A stretch of DNA of 64,000 nt. It comes from Bin55 sp965203735 (GTDB lineage Bacteria > Pseudomonadota > Gammaproteobacteria > Pseudomonadales > Azotimanducaceae). The notes beneath the pieces are model-generated. The model was not told the DNA's origin and did no database searches. It saw only the letters and a list, made by a program, of their open reading frames with translations. The position numbers and the translations under genes were made by a program. Where the stretch lies: contig OZ241909.1 in the NCBI GenBank assembly GCA_965203735.1, forward strand, positions 3,410,001-3,474,000, written 5' to 3'. Shown here piece by piece: positions 37,573 to 46,806 of the stretch. The number at the start of each line of letters is the position of its first letter. Position 1 is the first letter of the stretch.

Positions 37573-37649
37573 TGGTGGGTCTGGGTGGATTTGAACCACC
37601 GACCTCGCCCTTATCAGGGGCGCGCTCTAACCTACTGAGCTACAAACCC
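37573..37649 (-). tRNA. tRNA-Ile (anticodon GAT)
   Basis: A 77-nt cloverleaf with encoded CCA. The minus strand starts GGGTTTGTAGCTCAGTAGG, the anticodon loop is CTGATAA, giving GAT, and the T arm has GTTCAAAT. It lies between 16S and tRNA-Ala. Confidence 0.97.
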
Positions 37650-37833
37650 AGTACGGCGTACCGAATACGAAACAAGCCATTCGTGTGGACGCAAGGTGAT
37701 CGGGCAATCTAGCCCGGCACCTTCTTGCACTCGAGGTGCAAGTCGAACTCGCGCCGAAGTTCGAGCAATGGATTGGTTCTTCGCGCGATCGCCGTACAAG
37801 ACAGCTCGCTGCCGAATTCCAATCAAGTAAGGT

Positions 37834-39369
<1,536 letters not shown>

Positions 39370-39474
39370 AAGTACTGTTTCCCGCATACGCACACTAAAG
39401 TGCACGTCGCGGAAATGATTTGGTCTGCTCGTGGCTCCAACTCGATTTCAAGCGCCCACACGAATGGCTTGTTC

Positions 39475-39489
39475 TGTTCTTAAAGATCG
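39475..39489 (-). promoter_or_regulatory. boxA-like site in the rRNA leader
   Basis: Minus strand CGATCTTTAAGAACA between the promoter and 16S resembles leader boxA (TGCTCTTTAACA). It is the expected loading point for the rRNA antitermination complex. Confidence 0.45.
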
Positions 39490-39560
39490 TGCCGATCAAC
39501 GTCATAGAAAGTACACGAAACCGCACACTCTCATAGCCGAATTTCGGCAAAGGGAAAGTG

Positions 39561-39588
39561 ATTATAGGAATAGATAAGCAATTTACAA
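39561..39588 (-). promoter_or_regulatory. rRNA operon promoter
   Basis: Minus strand TTGTAA (39583-39588) and a perfect TATAAT (39561-39566) with 16-bp spacing, about 190 bp before 16S. AT-rich sequence upstream could act as an UP element. Only one promoter was seen, unlike the tandem P1/P2 of E. coli. The rest of 39370-39703 is leader plus the short gap to tyrS. Confidence 0.7.
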
Positions 39589-39703
39589 CCGCATTAAGTG
39601 AAAAAGTTTGCGTAGACCCATTACGCGTTCTCTCGAACGGGTCAATCCGCGACGTTTGGCCTCCAAACCTTGGGCTAGCAAACCAACTAGTAAGTAGAAA
39701 GCC

Positions 39704-40984
39704 CTAGTTTGCCTCTACATCAATATGACGAGCCACACACCAAGCCTTACGACCTCGACGAATCAAATGAAATTGGCCAAATAGTGCGTGTGAACGCGAA
39801 ATTACCGCGTCTTCATCAGCAATGCGTTCACCATTCAGAGCAATTCCGTGGCTTCGTATAAGGCGACGCGCAGCACTTCGAGATGGAGCTAAACCTGAGT
39901 CGCTCACCGCAGCCGCTAGAGGAGTAGATTCGACAACTTCAAGACGATCCAAACCGTCTTGCCACAATTGCTCAATCTCGTTCAATGCAAGATTCTCGAT
40001 GTTTCCGTGAAACAGCGACTGTGTGATGCTTTCAGCAGAGCGCAATTCCTCGTCTCCGTGAACCCACTTCGTCAAACTTCGGGCTAGAGCTACTTGTGCT
40101 TTTCGTTCTTGTGGATTGTTCGTTGTCGATTCCTGTAACTCCTCTCGCTCATCGCGAGAGAGAAGTGTGAAAGTGTTCAACAGTTGACCCGCTTCGGAAT
40201 CCGCCACATTCAACCAATATTGATAGAAGCTATAGGGCGAGGTTAGCTCGGCATCCAACCAAACTGCACCCGAAGCAGTCTTGCCATACTTCGTGCCATC
40301 GCTTTTCGTCAACAGATCGAAGGTCAATGCGAAAACTTGGCGTTCCAGGATCCGCCGAACTAAGTCAATTCCACTGACAATGTTGCCCCATTGATCGGAT
40401 CCTCCTAATTGCAACGTGCAGTCGTAGCGTCGAGCTAATTCCAGATAGTCGTTCGCTTGCAGCAGCATGTAAGCGAATTCCGTAAAGGAAATTCCGCTGC
40501 CAGCGCGATCCAAACGCAACTTCACGCTGTCCCGCTGAATCATGGCGTTGACAGAGAAGTGTTTGCCAACGTCTCGCAGAAAACCTATGAGTCCAAGTGG
40601 TTCGGTCCATTCCATGTTGTTGACAACTCGAGCCGCACAATCACCCGAGTCGTCCAAGAACTGTGAAAGTTGTCCGGAGATTTTTTGCACCCATTCTTCG
40701 ACGATCGAGTTGTCAGTGAGGTTGCGTTCAGTATCTCGACCTGAGGGGTCACCAATCAGACCCGTAGCCCCTCCCACAAGCGCTATTGGCTTATGTCCTG
40801 CCAATTGAAATCTGCGAAGGGTCAGCAATGGAACCAAGTTTCCAACATGCAGACTGGGTGCAGAGGGATCAAATCCTGCATACACAACACGCCCTTTTGA
40901 TTTCAAGTGCTGGTGCAATGCCTCTTGATCGGACACTTGAGCGAGAACGTTTCGTTCTTCAAGATCTTTGAGAATCGATGTCAT
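39704..40984 (-). CDS. tyrS: Tyrosyl-tRNA synthetase
   Basis: TyrRS charges tRNA-Tyr. The 426-residue class I enzyme has the tyrosine pocket and HIGH-like motif in YAGFDPSAPSLHVGNLVPL near residues 35-53, GGATGLIGDPSGRD near 73-86, LGGSDQWGNI near 192-201, and a KMSKS-like KYGKT near 237. The C-terminal S4-type RNA-binding domain (SRSAARRLIRSHGIALNGERI) is intact. Length is normal. It is divergent from the M23 peptidase gene; tyrS-M23-anmK-erpA is a conserved order in Pseudomonas-type gammaproteobacteria. Confidence 0.95.
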   Translation of the reverse strand: MTSILKDLEERNVLAQVSDQEALHQHLKSKGRVVYAGFDPSAPSLHVGNLVPLLTLRRFQLAGHKPIALVGGATGLIGDPSGRDTERNLTDNSIVEEWVQKISGQLSQFLDDSGDCAARVVNNMEWTEPLGLIGFLRDVGKHFSVNAMIQRDSVKLRLDRAGSGISFTEFAYMLLQANDYLELARRYDCTLQLGGSDQWGNIVSGIDLVRRILERQVFALTFDLLTKSDGTKYGKTASGAVWLDAELTSPYSFYQYWLNVADSEAGQLLNTFTLLSRDEREELQESTTNNPQERKAQVALARSLTKWVHGDEELRSAESITQSLFHGNIENLALNEIEQLWQDGLDRLEVVESTPLAAAVSDSGLAPSRSAARRLIRSHGIALNGERIADEDAVISRSHALFGQFHLIRRGRKAWCVARHIDVEAN

Positions 40985-41384
40985 GGGTTACTTCCGTTAG
41001 CGGGTGCTCCCGGAAAATTTCGGAGTTTGCGCAGGAATTCTAAGCAATATGTCGACCTGCACGACACAAACATCACAGCTGCAAAGCGGTTCCTTCGGGC
41101 GTTATCCACGTTGCATCACTCTGAACAAGACACAACACGACAGATTGGACCGGGAAATTTCGCAATGTCTGTTGAAATTTCACTAATAGCCACTCAGACG
41201 AGTTGAACAAGAACATGCAAGAACTCGCAGCATCCATGCGTAGTCGAGTGTAGCGAGAAACGACTATTCGTACAAGAACTGATTCCATAGGTGAAATTCG
41301 TCAACTTAGTGGTGAACTGTGCATACCTGCGTATAATTCCGCACTTGTGTAATTTTCTTTTCACGCAATTGCGTGAAGGAAGGC
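40985..41384. other. Divergent regulatory region between tyrS and the M23 peptidase
   Basis: About 400 bp without a convincing gene. On the plus strand a perfect TATAAT at 41332-41337 has only a weak -35 (TGGTGA, 16 bp upstream). It is followed by the palindrome at 41360-41377 and a short frame at 41385. A longer frame at 41291-41539 has no protein-like features. No T-box or other tyrS leader structure was recognised. Confidence 0.45.
41360..41377. promoter_or_regulatory. 18-bp perfect palindrome downstream of the M23 promoter
   Basis: TTCACGCAATTGCGTGAA is fully self-complementary and lies 23-40 bp after the -10 hexamer at 41332, so it overlaps the start of the predicted transcript. It could be an operator or a short 5' hairpin just before the GAAGGAAGG ribosome site at about 41375-41383. 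Confidence 0.45.
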
Positions 41385-41501
41385 ATGGATTGGGACAGGG
41401 ACTCTTGGATGCCCTGTGCTCTGCGAGCTACCTTCATGGATGTCGAATCTTGGTATTACAGCAGGAGGCTGTTGCCTTACATTGGCTTAGACAATGCGTA
41501 A
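41385..41501 (+). CDS. Possible 38-codon upstream ORF overlapping the M23 start
   Basis: ATG at 41385 follows a strong purine-rich GAAGGAAGG, and the frame ends at a TAA (41499-41501) that overlaps the ATG of the M23 gene at 41494. The product would begin MDWDRDSWMPC and end YIGLDNA. It resembles no family I know. The overlap would allow translational coupling. It may equally be chance, since the Shine-Dalgarno could be fortuitous. Confidence 0.3.
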   Translation: MDWDRDSWMPCALRATFMDVESWYYSRRLLPYIGLDNA

Positions 41502-42867
41502 ACTCCCCATCAAACATATATTCACCTGCTCGCTACTAATTGCGGGACTAATCGCTTGCTTTGTCCTGTTCACGGACAGCCCGGTCGCACTTAACGTCGA
41601 GGAGTTCAGTACCTTTGACGATGAATTCGCAAGTTCCTCGACGGCTCGGAGTACTGTGGATACGTACTTGGAGAACACACCTTCGGTGGAAGGACTAGCG
41701 AATCGGCTCGATGCAATTGATACTCAACAAGACTCGTTTACACAAGAAACAACTAGCGTAAAGATTAAAAACGGCGACACGTTGTCGGCTATCTTTGATC
41801 GACTAGACATTGAACGCGCGGACCTTGCAGCCATCCAAGAAGCAAGTCCCCGATATTGGAAGTCTTTGTCACTGCGCGCGGGTAGGAGCTTGGAGTACAG
41901 ACTTGACGACTCCGGTTCACTTGAGTATTTCGAATACTCTCCCGAGGATCTTGTTGACTATTCCTTCACTAGGACTGGCGACACGATGACGTTCGAATCA
42001 AGAACTCGCAAAGTGGTGTCGAACGAGACCTATCGGTGGGTCACGATCAAGCAAGGAGACTCCGTGATCAGTGCGGGACTTGCCGCAGGGATCCGACAGG
42101 AAAAGACTCTTTGGAGAATCCCAAAACTGCTGCAATGGGACATCGACTTCTATCACGATATCCATCCAGGTGACTCATTCCAGATTCTCTACTACGAAAG
42201 ATTTGTAGACGGCGAATACTACGAAGACGGCGAGATAATCGCATTGCAGTTCATGAGCGGCAACCGGCCATACAACCTCTTTCGATATGAAGACGAGGGA
42301 ATATTCAAAGGGTACTTCACTCGAGAAGGATACGCTGCAAGGAAGAGATTCTTGCGTACTCCCGTTGAATATACGCGGATCTCAGACGGCTTCAATCTTA
42401 AGCGTTTGCATCCCATACATAACGTCGTGAAGCCGCATCTTGGAATTGACTACGCAGCCCCCACTGGCACACCGGTCTACGCCACAGGTGACGGAGTTGT
42501 GTCGAAATTTGGCTACACCAGCGCAAATGGAAATTATGTGTTCCTTGAACACGACCGAGTCTATAAGACGAAGTACTTGCACCTCTACAAGATCGATCCC
42601 GCCATCAAGAAGGGGGCCACGGTAAAACAAGGTCAACGAATCGGCAGCGTCGGCATGACCGGACACGCAACCGGTCCACACTTGCACTATGAGTTTCTGG
42701 TTAACGGAGAGCATCAAGACCCCGCGACAATCCATCTGCCCGAAGGAAAGCCTCTGTCGGAAGACGAGATCGAACGATTTCAAGCACACGCCGATGAGCT
42801 CTTCGGTCGAATGAATGCGCTCATGTCCGAGTATCCCGAGGCGAGGCCTAAACTCGTCAATCGTTAG
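41494..42867 (+). CDS. mepM: M23-family peptidoglycan endopeptidase (MepM/OapA-like)
   Basis: M23 zinc peptidases cut peptide cross-links in murein to allow cell growth. The 457-residue protein has an N-terminal membrane anchor (IFTCSLLIAGLIACFVLF), a LysM/OapA-like domain (VKIKNGDTLSAIFDRL near residue 90), a Csd3-like middle domain, and a C-terminal M23 domain. Zinc ligands are HLGIDYAAP near residue 313 and GPHLHYE near 393, both complete. It should act in the periplasm, tethered to the inner membrane. It precedes anmK by 25 bp, so murein cutting and recycling genes are probably co-transcribed. A close relative such as a Csd3-type carboxypeptidase cannot be excluded. Confidence 0.88.
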   Translation: MRKLPIKHIFTCSLLIAGLIACFVLFTDSPVALNVEEFSTFDDEFASSSTARSTVDTYLENTPSVEGLANRLDAIDTQQDSFTQETTSVKIKNGDTLSAIFDRLDIERADLAAIQEASPRYWKSLSLRAGRSLEYRLDDSGSLEYFEYSPEDLVDYSFTRTGDTMTFESRTRKVVSNETYRWVTIKQGDSVISAGLAAGIRQEKTLWRIPKLLQWDIDFYHDIHPGDSFQILYYERFVDGEYYEDGEIIALQFMSGNRPYNLFRYEDEGIFKGYFTREGYAARKRFLRTPVEYTRISDGFNLKRLHPIHNVVKPHLGIDYAAPTGTPVYATGDGVVSKFGYTSANGNYVFLEHDRVYKTKYLHLYKIDPAIKKGATVKQGQRIGSVGMTGHATGPHLHYEFLVNGEHQDPATIHLPEGKPLSEDEIERFQAHADELFGRMNALMSEYPEARPKLVNR

Positions 42868-42892
42868 ATTGTTCACTCGAGCGAACTGACGG

Positions 42893-43999
42893 ATGCCTCT
42901 TTTCGTCGGCGCTATCTCCGGTACAAGCATTGATGGTCTCGACTTAGCACTAGTCGAAATCGAAGATGATCAAAGCCAGCTTGTAAGTGCAGAGACTGTC
43001 AAATTCCCTGTGCAACTCAAGAACCGATTGCAAGAGCTTGCTAGCTCACAAGGCGACGTTGTAGACATTGGTCGCACCGACTCGGCACTGGGATCATTCA
43101 TCGGAAAAGCAATCAATCAGTTCCTCAAGAATTCGAGTGTCAGTCCGCGAGACATCCGAGCTATTGGAAGTCACGGACAAACCATACATCACTTCCCGCG
43201 AACGGCGGAAGCGTTTTCAATGCAGATCGGAGATGGAGCAAGAATTGCGGAACTCTCCGGGATTGACACCATAGTGGATTTTCGCTCTCGAGACATTGCA
43301 GCAAGTGGAGAAGGCGCTCCTCTAGTGCCGTTATTCCATCAGAGAGTGTTTCAATCTAATGAGTCTAATCGAGTCGTGCTAAACATTGGAGGAATTGCCA
43401 ACGTCACTTATCTGCCCAAGGGAGCAAGTAGCGGCCAAAGAGGATTTGACACGGGTCCAGGAAACGCATTGATTGATGCGTACGTCCTACGAGTGTTGAA
43501 CATGGACTACGACAAAGATGGTGCGATTGCTGCAACTGGAGTTTTTGACGCCCAATTGTTTGACAGACTATATTTGGACCCGTGGTTGAAACGCCCGCCA
43601 CCCAAGAGTACGGGAAGAGAGCACTTCAATTTCGAATATATCGAAAGAGCGATTCATTCATTAGGACGAGCCCCGGACCCATCGGATGCAATCGCCACAC
43701 TCACGGAATTCACCGCTCGGACGATCGCTGACGCGATAATTCAGTGGTGCTGCAACTCTGGAGAGCTGATAGTTTGTGGTGGGGGTCGCCTGAATTCGCA
43801 TGCTATGAGGCTACTGAGTAACAACCTCCCAAACTTCAATGTCACCACTAGCGATTCTTTGGGGATCGATGGAGATTTTGTCGAGGCAGCAACTTTCGCG
43901 TACTTGGCGCACCTCTTTGTGAATCGTCTACCTGGCAACGATCCCCAAGCAACCGGAGCCTCAGGGGCGAGAGTCTTAGGTTGTCTTTATCCTGCCTAA
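42893..43999 (+). CDS. anmK: Anhydro-N-acetylmuramic acid kinase
   Basis: AnmK opens and phosphorylates 1,6-anhydro-MurNAc released during cell-wall recycling, giving MurNAc-6-phosphate. The 368-residue protein has the ATP-binding ISGTSIDGLDLALV near residues 8-21, GSHGQTIHH near 94-102, DFRSRDIAASGEGAPLVP near 127-144 (GQGAPLVP type), NIGGIANVT, and GFDTGPGNALID near 182-193. All match AnmK. It is 25 bp after the M23 gene on the same strand. Confidence 0.95.
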   Translation: MPLFVGAISGTSIDGLDLALVEIEDDQSQLVSAETVKFPVQLKNRLQELASSQGDVVDIGRTDSALGSFIGKAINQFLKNSSVSPRDIRAIGSHGQTIHHFPRTAEAFSMQIGDGARIAELSGIDTIVDFRSRDIAASGEGAPLVPLFHQRVFQSNESNRVVLNIGGIANVTYLPKGASSGQRGFDTGPGNALIDAYVLRVLNMDYDKDGAIAATGVFDAQLFDRLYLDPWLKRPPPKSTGREHFNFEYIERAIHSLGRAPDPSDAIATLTEFTARTIADAIIQWCCNSGELIVCGGGRLNSHAMRLLSNNLPNFNVTTSDSLGIDGDFVEAATFAYLAHLFVNRLPGNDPQATGASGARVLGCLYPA

Positions 44000-44123
44000 T
44001 CGTTCTATTGAATGAGATTGTTAGCTGAAGCCGCGGCTAGCAGGTCTCACGACTTTAGCTGCAAGACCTCGACACGTCTTAAAGGAGCTTCAACAATTGG
44101 CTAAAGTCTCACTGGCGTATCTG

Positions 44124-44459
44124 CTAGATAGCGAAAGAGTTTCCGCAACCACAGGTGCTTGAAGCGTTCGGATTTGTGACAAGAAATTGTGCTCCCTGAA
44201 GGTCTTCCTTGTAGTCGATTTCTGAACCAACCAAGTAAGGGTAGCTCAGTGAATCAACGAGCATAGTGACGCCGTCGCGTTCAATCACTGCATCGTCTTC
44301 GGCAACGCTCTCATCAAAGGTGAACCCATACGAAAACCCGCTACATCCTCCTCCTGTGACGAACACTCGAAGCTTTAGATCGGATATCCCTTCTTCTTGC
44401 ACAAGTGTCGCAACCTTTGCGGCGGCTCGGCTCGAAAAGCTAATTTCTGCATCCAACAT
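44124..44459 (-). CDS. erpA: Iron-sulfur cluster insertion protein ErpA
   Basis: ErpA is an A-type carrier that delivers Fe-S clusters to targets such as IspG. The three ligand cysteines are present: Cys in GGGCSGFSYGF and the CGCG motif near the C-terminus. The frame can start at a TTG (44495), but I chose the ATG at 44457-44459, giving 111 residues, the family's normal size. No Shine-Dalgarno lies in front of it. A perfect TATAAT ends nine bases before this ATG, hinting at a very short leader. Convergent with anmK, as in Pseudomonas. Confidence 0.92.
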   Translation of the reverse strand: MLDAEISFSSRAAAKVATLVQEEGISDLKLRVFVTGGGCSGFSYGFTFDESVAEDDAVIERDGVTMLVDSLSYPYLVGSEIDYKEDLQGAQFLVTNPNASSTCGCGNSFAI

Positions 44460-44468
44460 AACACCAGA

Positions 44469-44496
44469 ATTATAGGCGTTTGGTACGGGAACCAAA
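44469..44496 (-). promoter_or_regulatory. Promoter immediately upstream of erpA
   Basis: Minus strand TATAAT at 44469-44474, with TTTGGT (44491-44496) 16 bp or TTGGTT 15 bp upstream. The start point would be near 44462, two or three bases before the ATG, so the mRNA may be nearly leaderless. Confidence 0.45.
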
Positions 44497-44637
44497 TTTT
44501 ATTGGTACGTGTGTCTCAGGAAAACTCGGTCTCTTGGAACATTCACTCATCTAATCGCGATACGAGATTGGTCGCAAGTGAAGGCAAGCCCAAATCGATT
44601 CTGTATTCTGAACCACAACGTTAGTTACTGAATCCGC

Positions 44638-46338
44638 GTGTTCCCAAAGCGTCAAGACTTCTCATTCGACGGCATTGAAAACCTACCGCTGTTAGCCGTT
44701 ATTGCAGCCTTTGTAGGTCTCTTGGTGGGATTCGTTGTAATCGGTTTTCGAGCATGCATTGAATTCGGTACCAAGTTCCTGCTGCGAGTTGAGTCGGATC
44801 ACTTCGAGAGATTGGAGCCTCTGTGGCACTTTCTACTACCAATCGCAGGTTCCATCGTTGCAGTCGCGTTGTTCTTTGTGTTAAGGAGAGAGAGTCGCAT
44901 TGTCGGAATCGTTCACGTATTGGAACGATTCAATTCAGCTGATGTAAAGATGCCCATAAGAAATGCTGCATATCAATTTATTGGAGGAGCACTTGCATTA
45001 ATTCTCGGCGTTTCCGGTGGACGGGAGGGTCCCGCGATTCACCTAGGCGCATGGACAAGCAGCTTCGTCGCTCACCAATTCCGACTGACACACAACTCGG
45101 TCCGCGTGATAGTCGCTTGTGGAATCACCGCCGGAATCGCCGCGTCGTTCAACATTCCCATTGCCGCTGTTGTATTTACCATGGAGGTCGTAATGTTGGA
45201 ATTCACCATTGCGACCTTTCTCCCGCTAATGTTGGCGGCCTTTGCCGCCGCAGCACTGGTCAGACTGATCTATCCGACAAGTCCAATCTTCGAGCTCTCA
45301 CCTGGAATGGAACTTCTCGACTGGAACACTCTGATGGTTGTGGGTACGGGAATCGCAGTTGGAATCTTTGCGTCGTTGTTCAAGTATGAGATCGAGTTCT
45401 TTTCCGATCTCAAAATCGGACGAGTTTGGCAACGCATGCTTGCAGCGGGAATACTCACAGGAGCCATAGCTCTAATTCTCCCTCAGGTCTTAGGAATGGG
45501 TTGGGATACGGCGGTTGCACTAGTTGCCGGTGAGAGTGAAGCGAACTTCACGATTGCCTTTCTACTGACTCTAATCTTGGCAAAGCTGCTTGCGACAAGC
45601 GCTTGTATCGGATCTGGACTTCCAGTTGGAATGATCGGTCCATCCATTGTCCTGGGTGTGATGATTGGAACGCTTTGCGGAATGGTTGAAAGCTCCGTGT
45701 TGGGGTCTGGATCGAACACACCCACAGTTGTATACGGATTGCTAGGCGCAGTGGCAATGCTCGGCGCAACGTTGAACGCTCCGCTTGCGGCATTGCTGAC
45801 GGTTGTAGAACTGAGTGGTGAATTGGATCTTGTACTACCTGGATTGCTGGTAATCGTCGCGGCCAACCTCACCACTTACGGTCTCTTTGGACGACGGTCC
45901 ATATTCGTTTCGCGAATGCACTCGTTGGGAATTCAGTATCCGCCTCATCCTTCAGTTCTGTATTTGCGACGTAGTAGCGTGAGAGCTTGTATGGACTCTC
46001 GAGTCAAATTGATGGATCGTTCTCCATCCGTGACAGATCGAGCGGAATCCTCAAGAGACAAAGACATTGCTTGGCTAGTTCATCCACAATCGGACGATCA
46101 ATTTCTCGTTCACGGCACTCGAGAATCGAATAGCCAATTCGCATCGGCCAGAGCTTCTCTCCTGAGCTCACAGAGCTCGCTGGAAGAAGCACTTACAGAA
46201 ATGGACACAAAGAAGGTAGATGTTGTTTGCGCAACACAATCTAGAACGTCTCATAAGATAATTGGCGTCCTTACCCGTGAGTACATCCAAAGAATGCAAA
46301 CGCAGTTACCGGACGACACTCCACAATCGAGGGAATAA
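44638..46338 (+). CDS. ClC-family chloride channel/transporter
   Basis: ClC proteins conduct chloride or exchange Cl-/H+. The 566-residue sequence has about ten or more hydrophobic helices and the signature GGREGPAIHLGA near residue 128, with the gating glutamate. It also has GIAASFNIPIAAVVFTMEVVM near 175-195 and ACIGSGLPVGMIGPS near 322-336. After residue ~430 comes a soluble tail with weak CBS-domain features (SSVRACMDSRVKLMDRSP, IIGVLTREYIQR). The start is GTG at 44638. The glutamate needed for proton transfer in exchangers (E203 in E. coli ClC-ec1) aligns with valine in TMEVVM, as in ClC channels. Followed closely by hemJ. Confidence 0.88.
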   Translation: MFPKRQDFSFDGIENLPLLAVIAAFVGLLVGFVVIGFRACIEFGTKFLLRVESDHFERLEPLWHFLLPIAGSIVAVALFFVLRRESRIVGIVHVLERFNSADVKMPIRNAAYQFIGGALALILGVSGGREGPAIHLGAWTSSFVAHQFRLTHNSVRVIVACGITAGIAASFNIPIAAVVFTMEVVMLEFTIATFLPLMLAAFAAAALVRLIYPTSPIFELSPGMELLDWNTLMVVGTGIAVGIFASLFKYEIEFFSDLKIGRVWQRMLAAGILTGAIALILPQVLGMGWDTAVALVAGESEANFTIAFLLTLILAKLLATSACIGSGLPVGMIGPSIVLGVMIGTLCGMVESSVLGSGSNTPTVVYGLLGAVAMLGATLNAPLAALLTVVELSGELDLVLPGLLVIVAANLTTYGLFGRRSIFVSRMHSLGIQYPPHPSVLYLRRSSVRACMDSRVKLMDRSPSVTDRAESSRDKDIAWLVHPQSDDQFLVHGTRESNSQFASARASLLSSQSSLEEALTEMDTKKVDVVCATQSRTSHKIIGVLTREYIQRMQTQLPDDTPQSRE

Positions 46339-46342
46339 CGAT

Positions 46343-46768
46343 TTGATTTTGTATCTCAAAGTCTTGCACCTTACGTTTGCGTTCACATGGTTCGCCGCAC
46401 TCTTTTATCTCCCACGGCTTTTTGTATATCACTCGCAGTCCAACGACGCAATCAGCATTTCGAGATTCAAAACCATGGAGCGCAAGCTCTACCGCGGAAT
46501 CATGACGCCCTCCGCACTATTGACGTTAGTTTTCGGATTGTGGATTACAGCTCTCTCTTGGGTTGATTTCGTGGCGAGTACTTGGTTTTGGTGCAAGGTG
46601 GGTTGTGTACTCTTTCTTTTTGGATATCACGGATTTTGTGGACGTATGGTCAGAACGTTTTCCAACGACCAAAATACTCGCACCCATAAGTTCTACCGGG
46701 TCTTCAACGAAGTTCCGATCGTGTTTCTTCTGATAATTTTGACGCTGGTTATCGTCAAGCCGTTTTAG
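46343..46768 (+). CDS. hemJ: HemJ-type protoporphyrinogen IX oxidase
   Basis: HemJ oxidises protoporphyrinogen IX to protoporphyrin IX, the penultimate haem step, in organisms lacking HemG/HemY. The frame is open from 46262, inside the ClC gene, but the TTG at 46343 has GAGGGA eight bases upstream and gives 141 residues, the HemJ norm. Its product starts LILYLKVLHLTFAFTWFAALFYLPRLFVYH, with the conserved histidine and the aromatic/PRLFVYH signature, then KTMERKLYRGIMTPS, and has four membrane helices ending IILTLVIVKPF. It lies 4 bp after the ClC stop and 38 bp before hemL, another tetrapyrrole gene. Confidence 0.85.
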   Translation: MILYLKVLHLTFAFTWFAALFYLPRLFVYHSQSNDAISISRFKTMERKLYRGIMTPSALLTLVFGLWITALSWVDFVASTWFWCKVGCVLFLFGYHGFCGRMVRTFSNDQNTRTHKFYRVFNEVPIVFLLIILTLVIVKPF

Positions 46769-46806
46769 TCAATACTGTCGATTCTTTTCACCGGCAAGCA
46801 ACAATC

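Noticed and set aside
46262..46342. N-terminal extension of HemJ into the ClC gene
   Set aside because: The TTG at 46343 has a well-placed GAGGGA and gives normal HemJ length; the extension has no family similarity.
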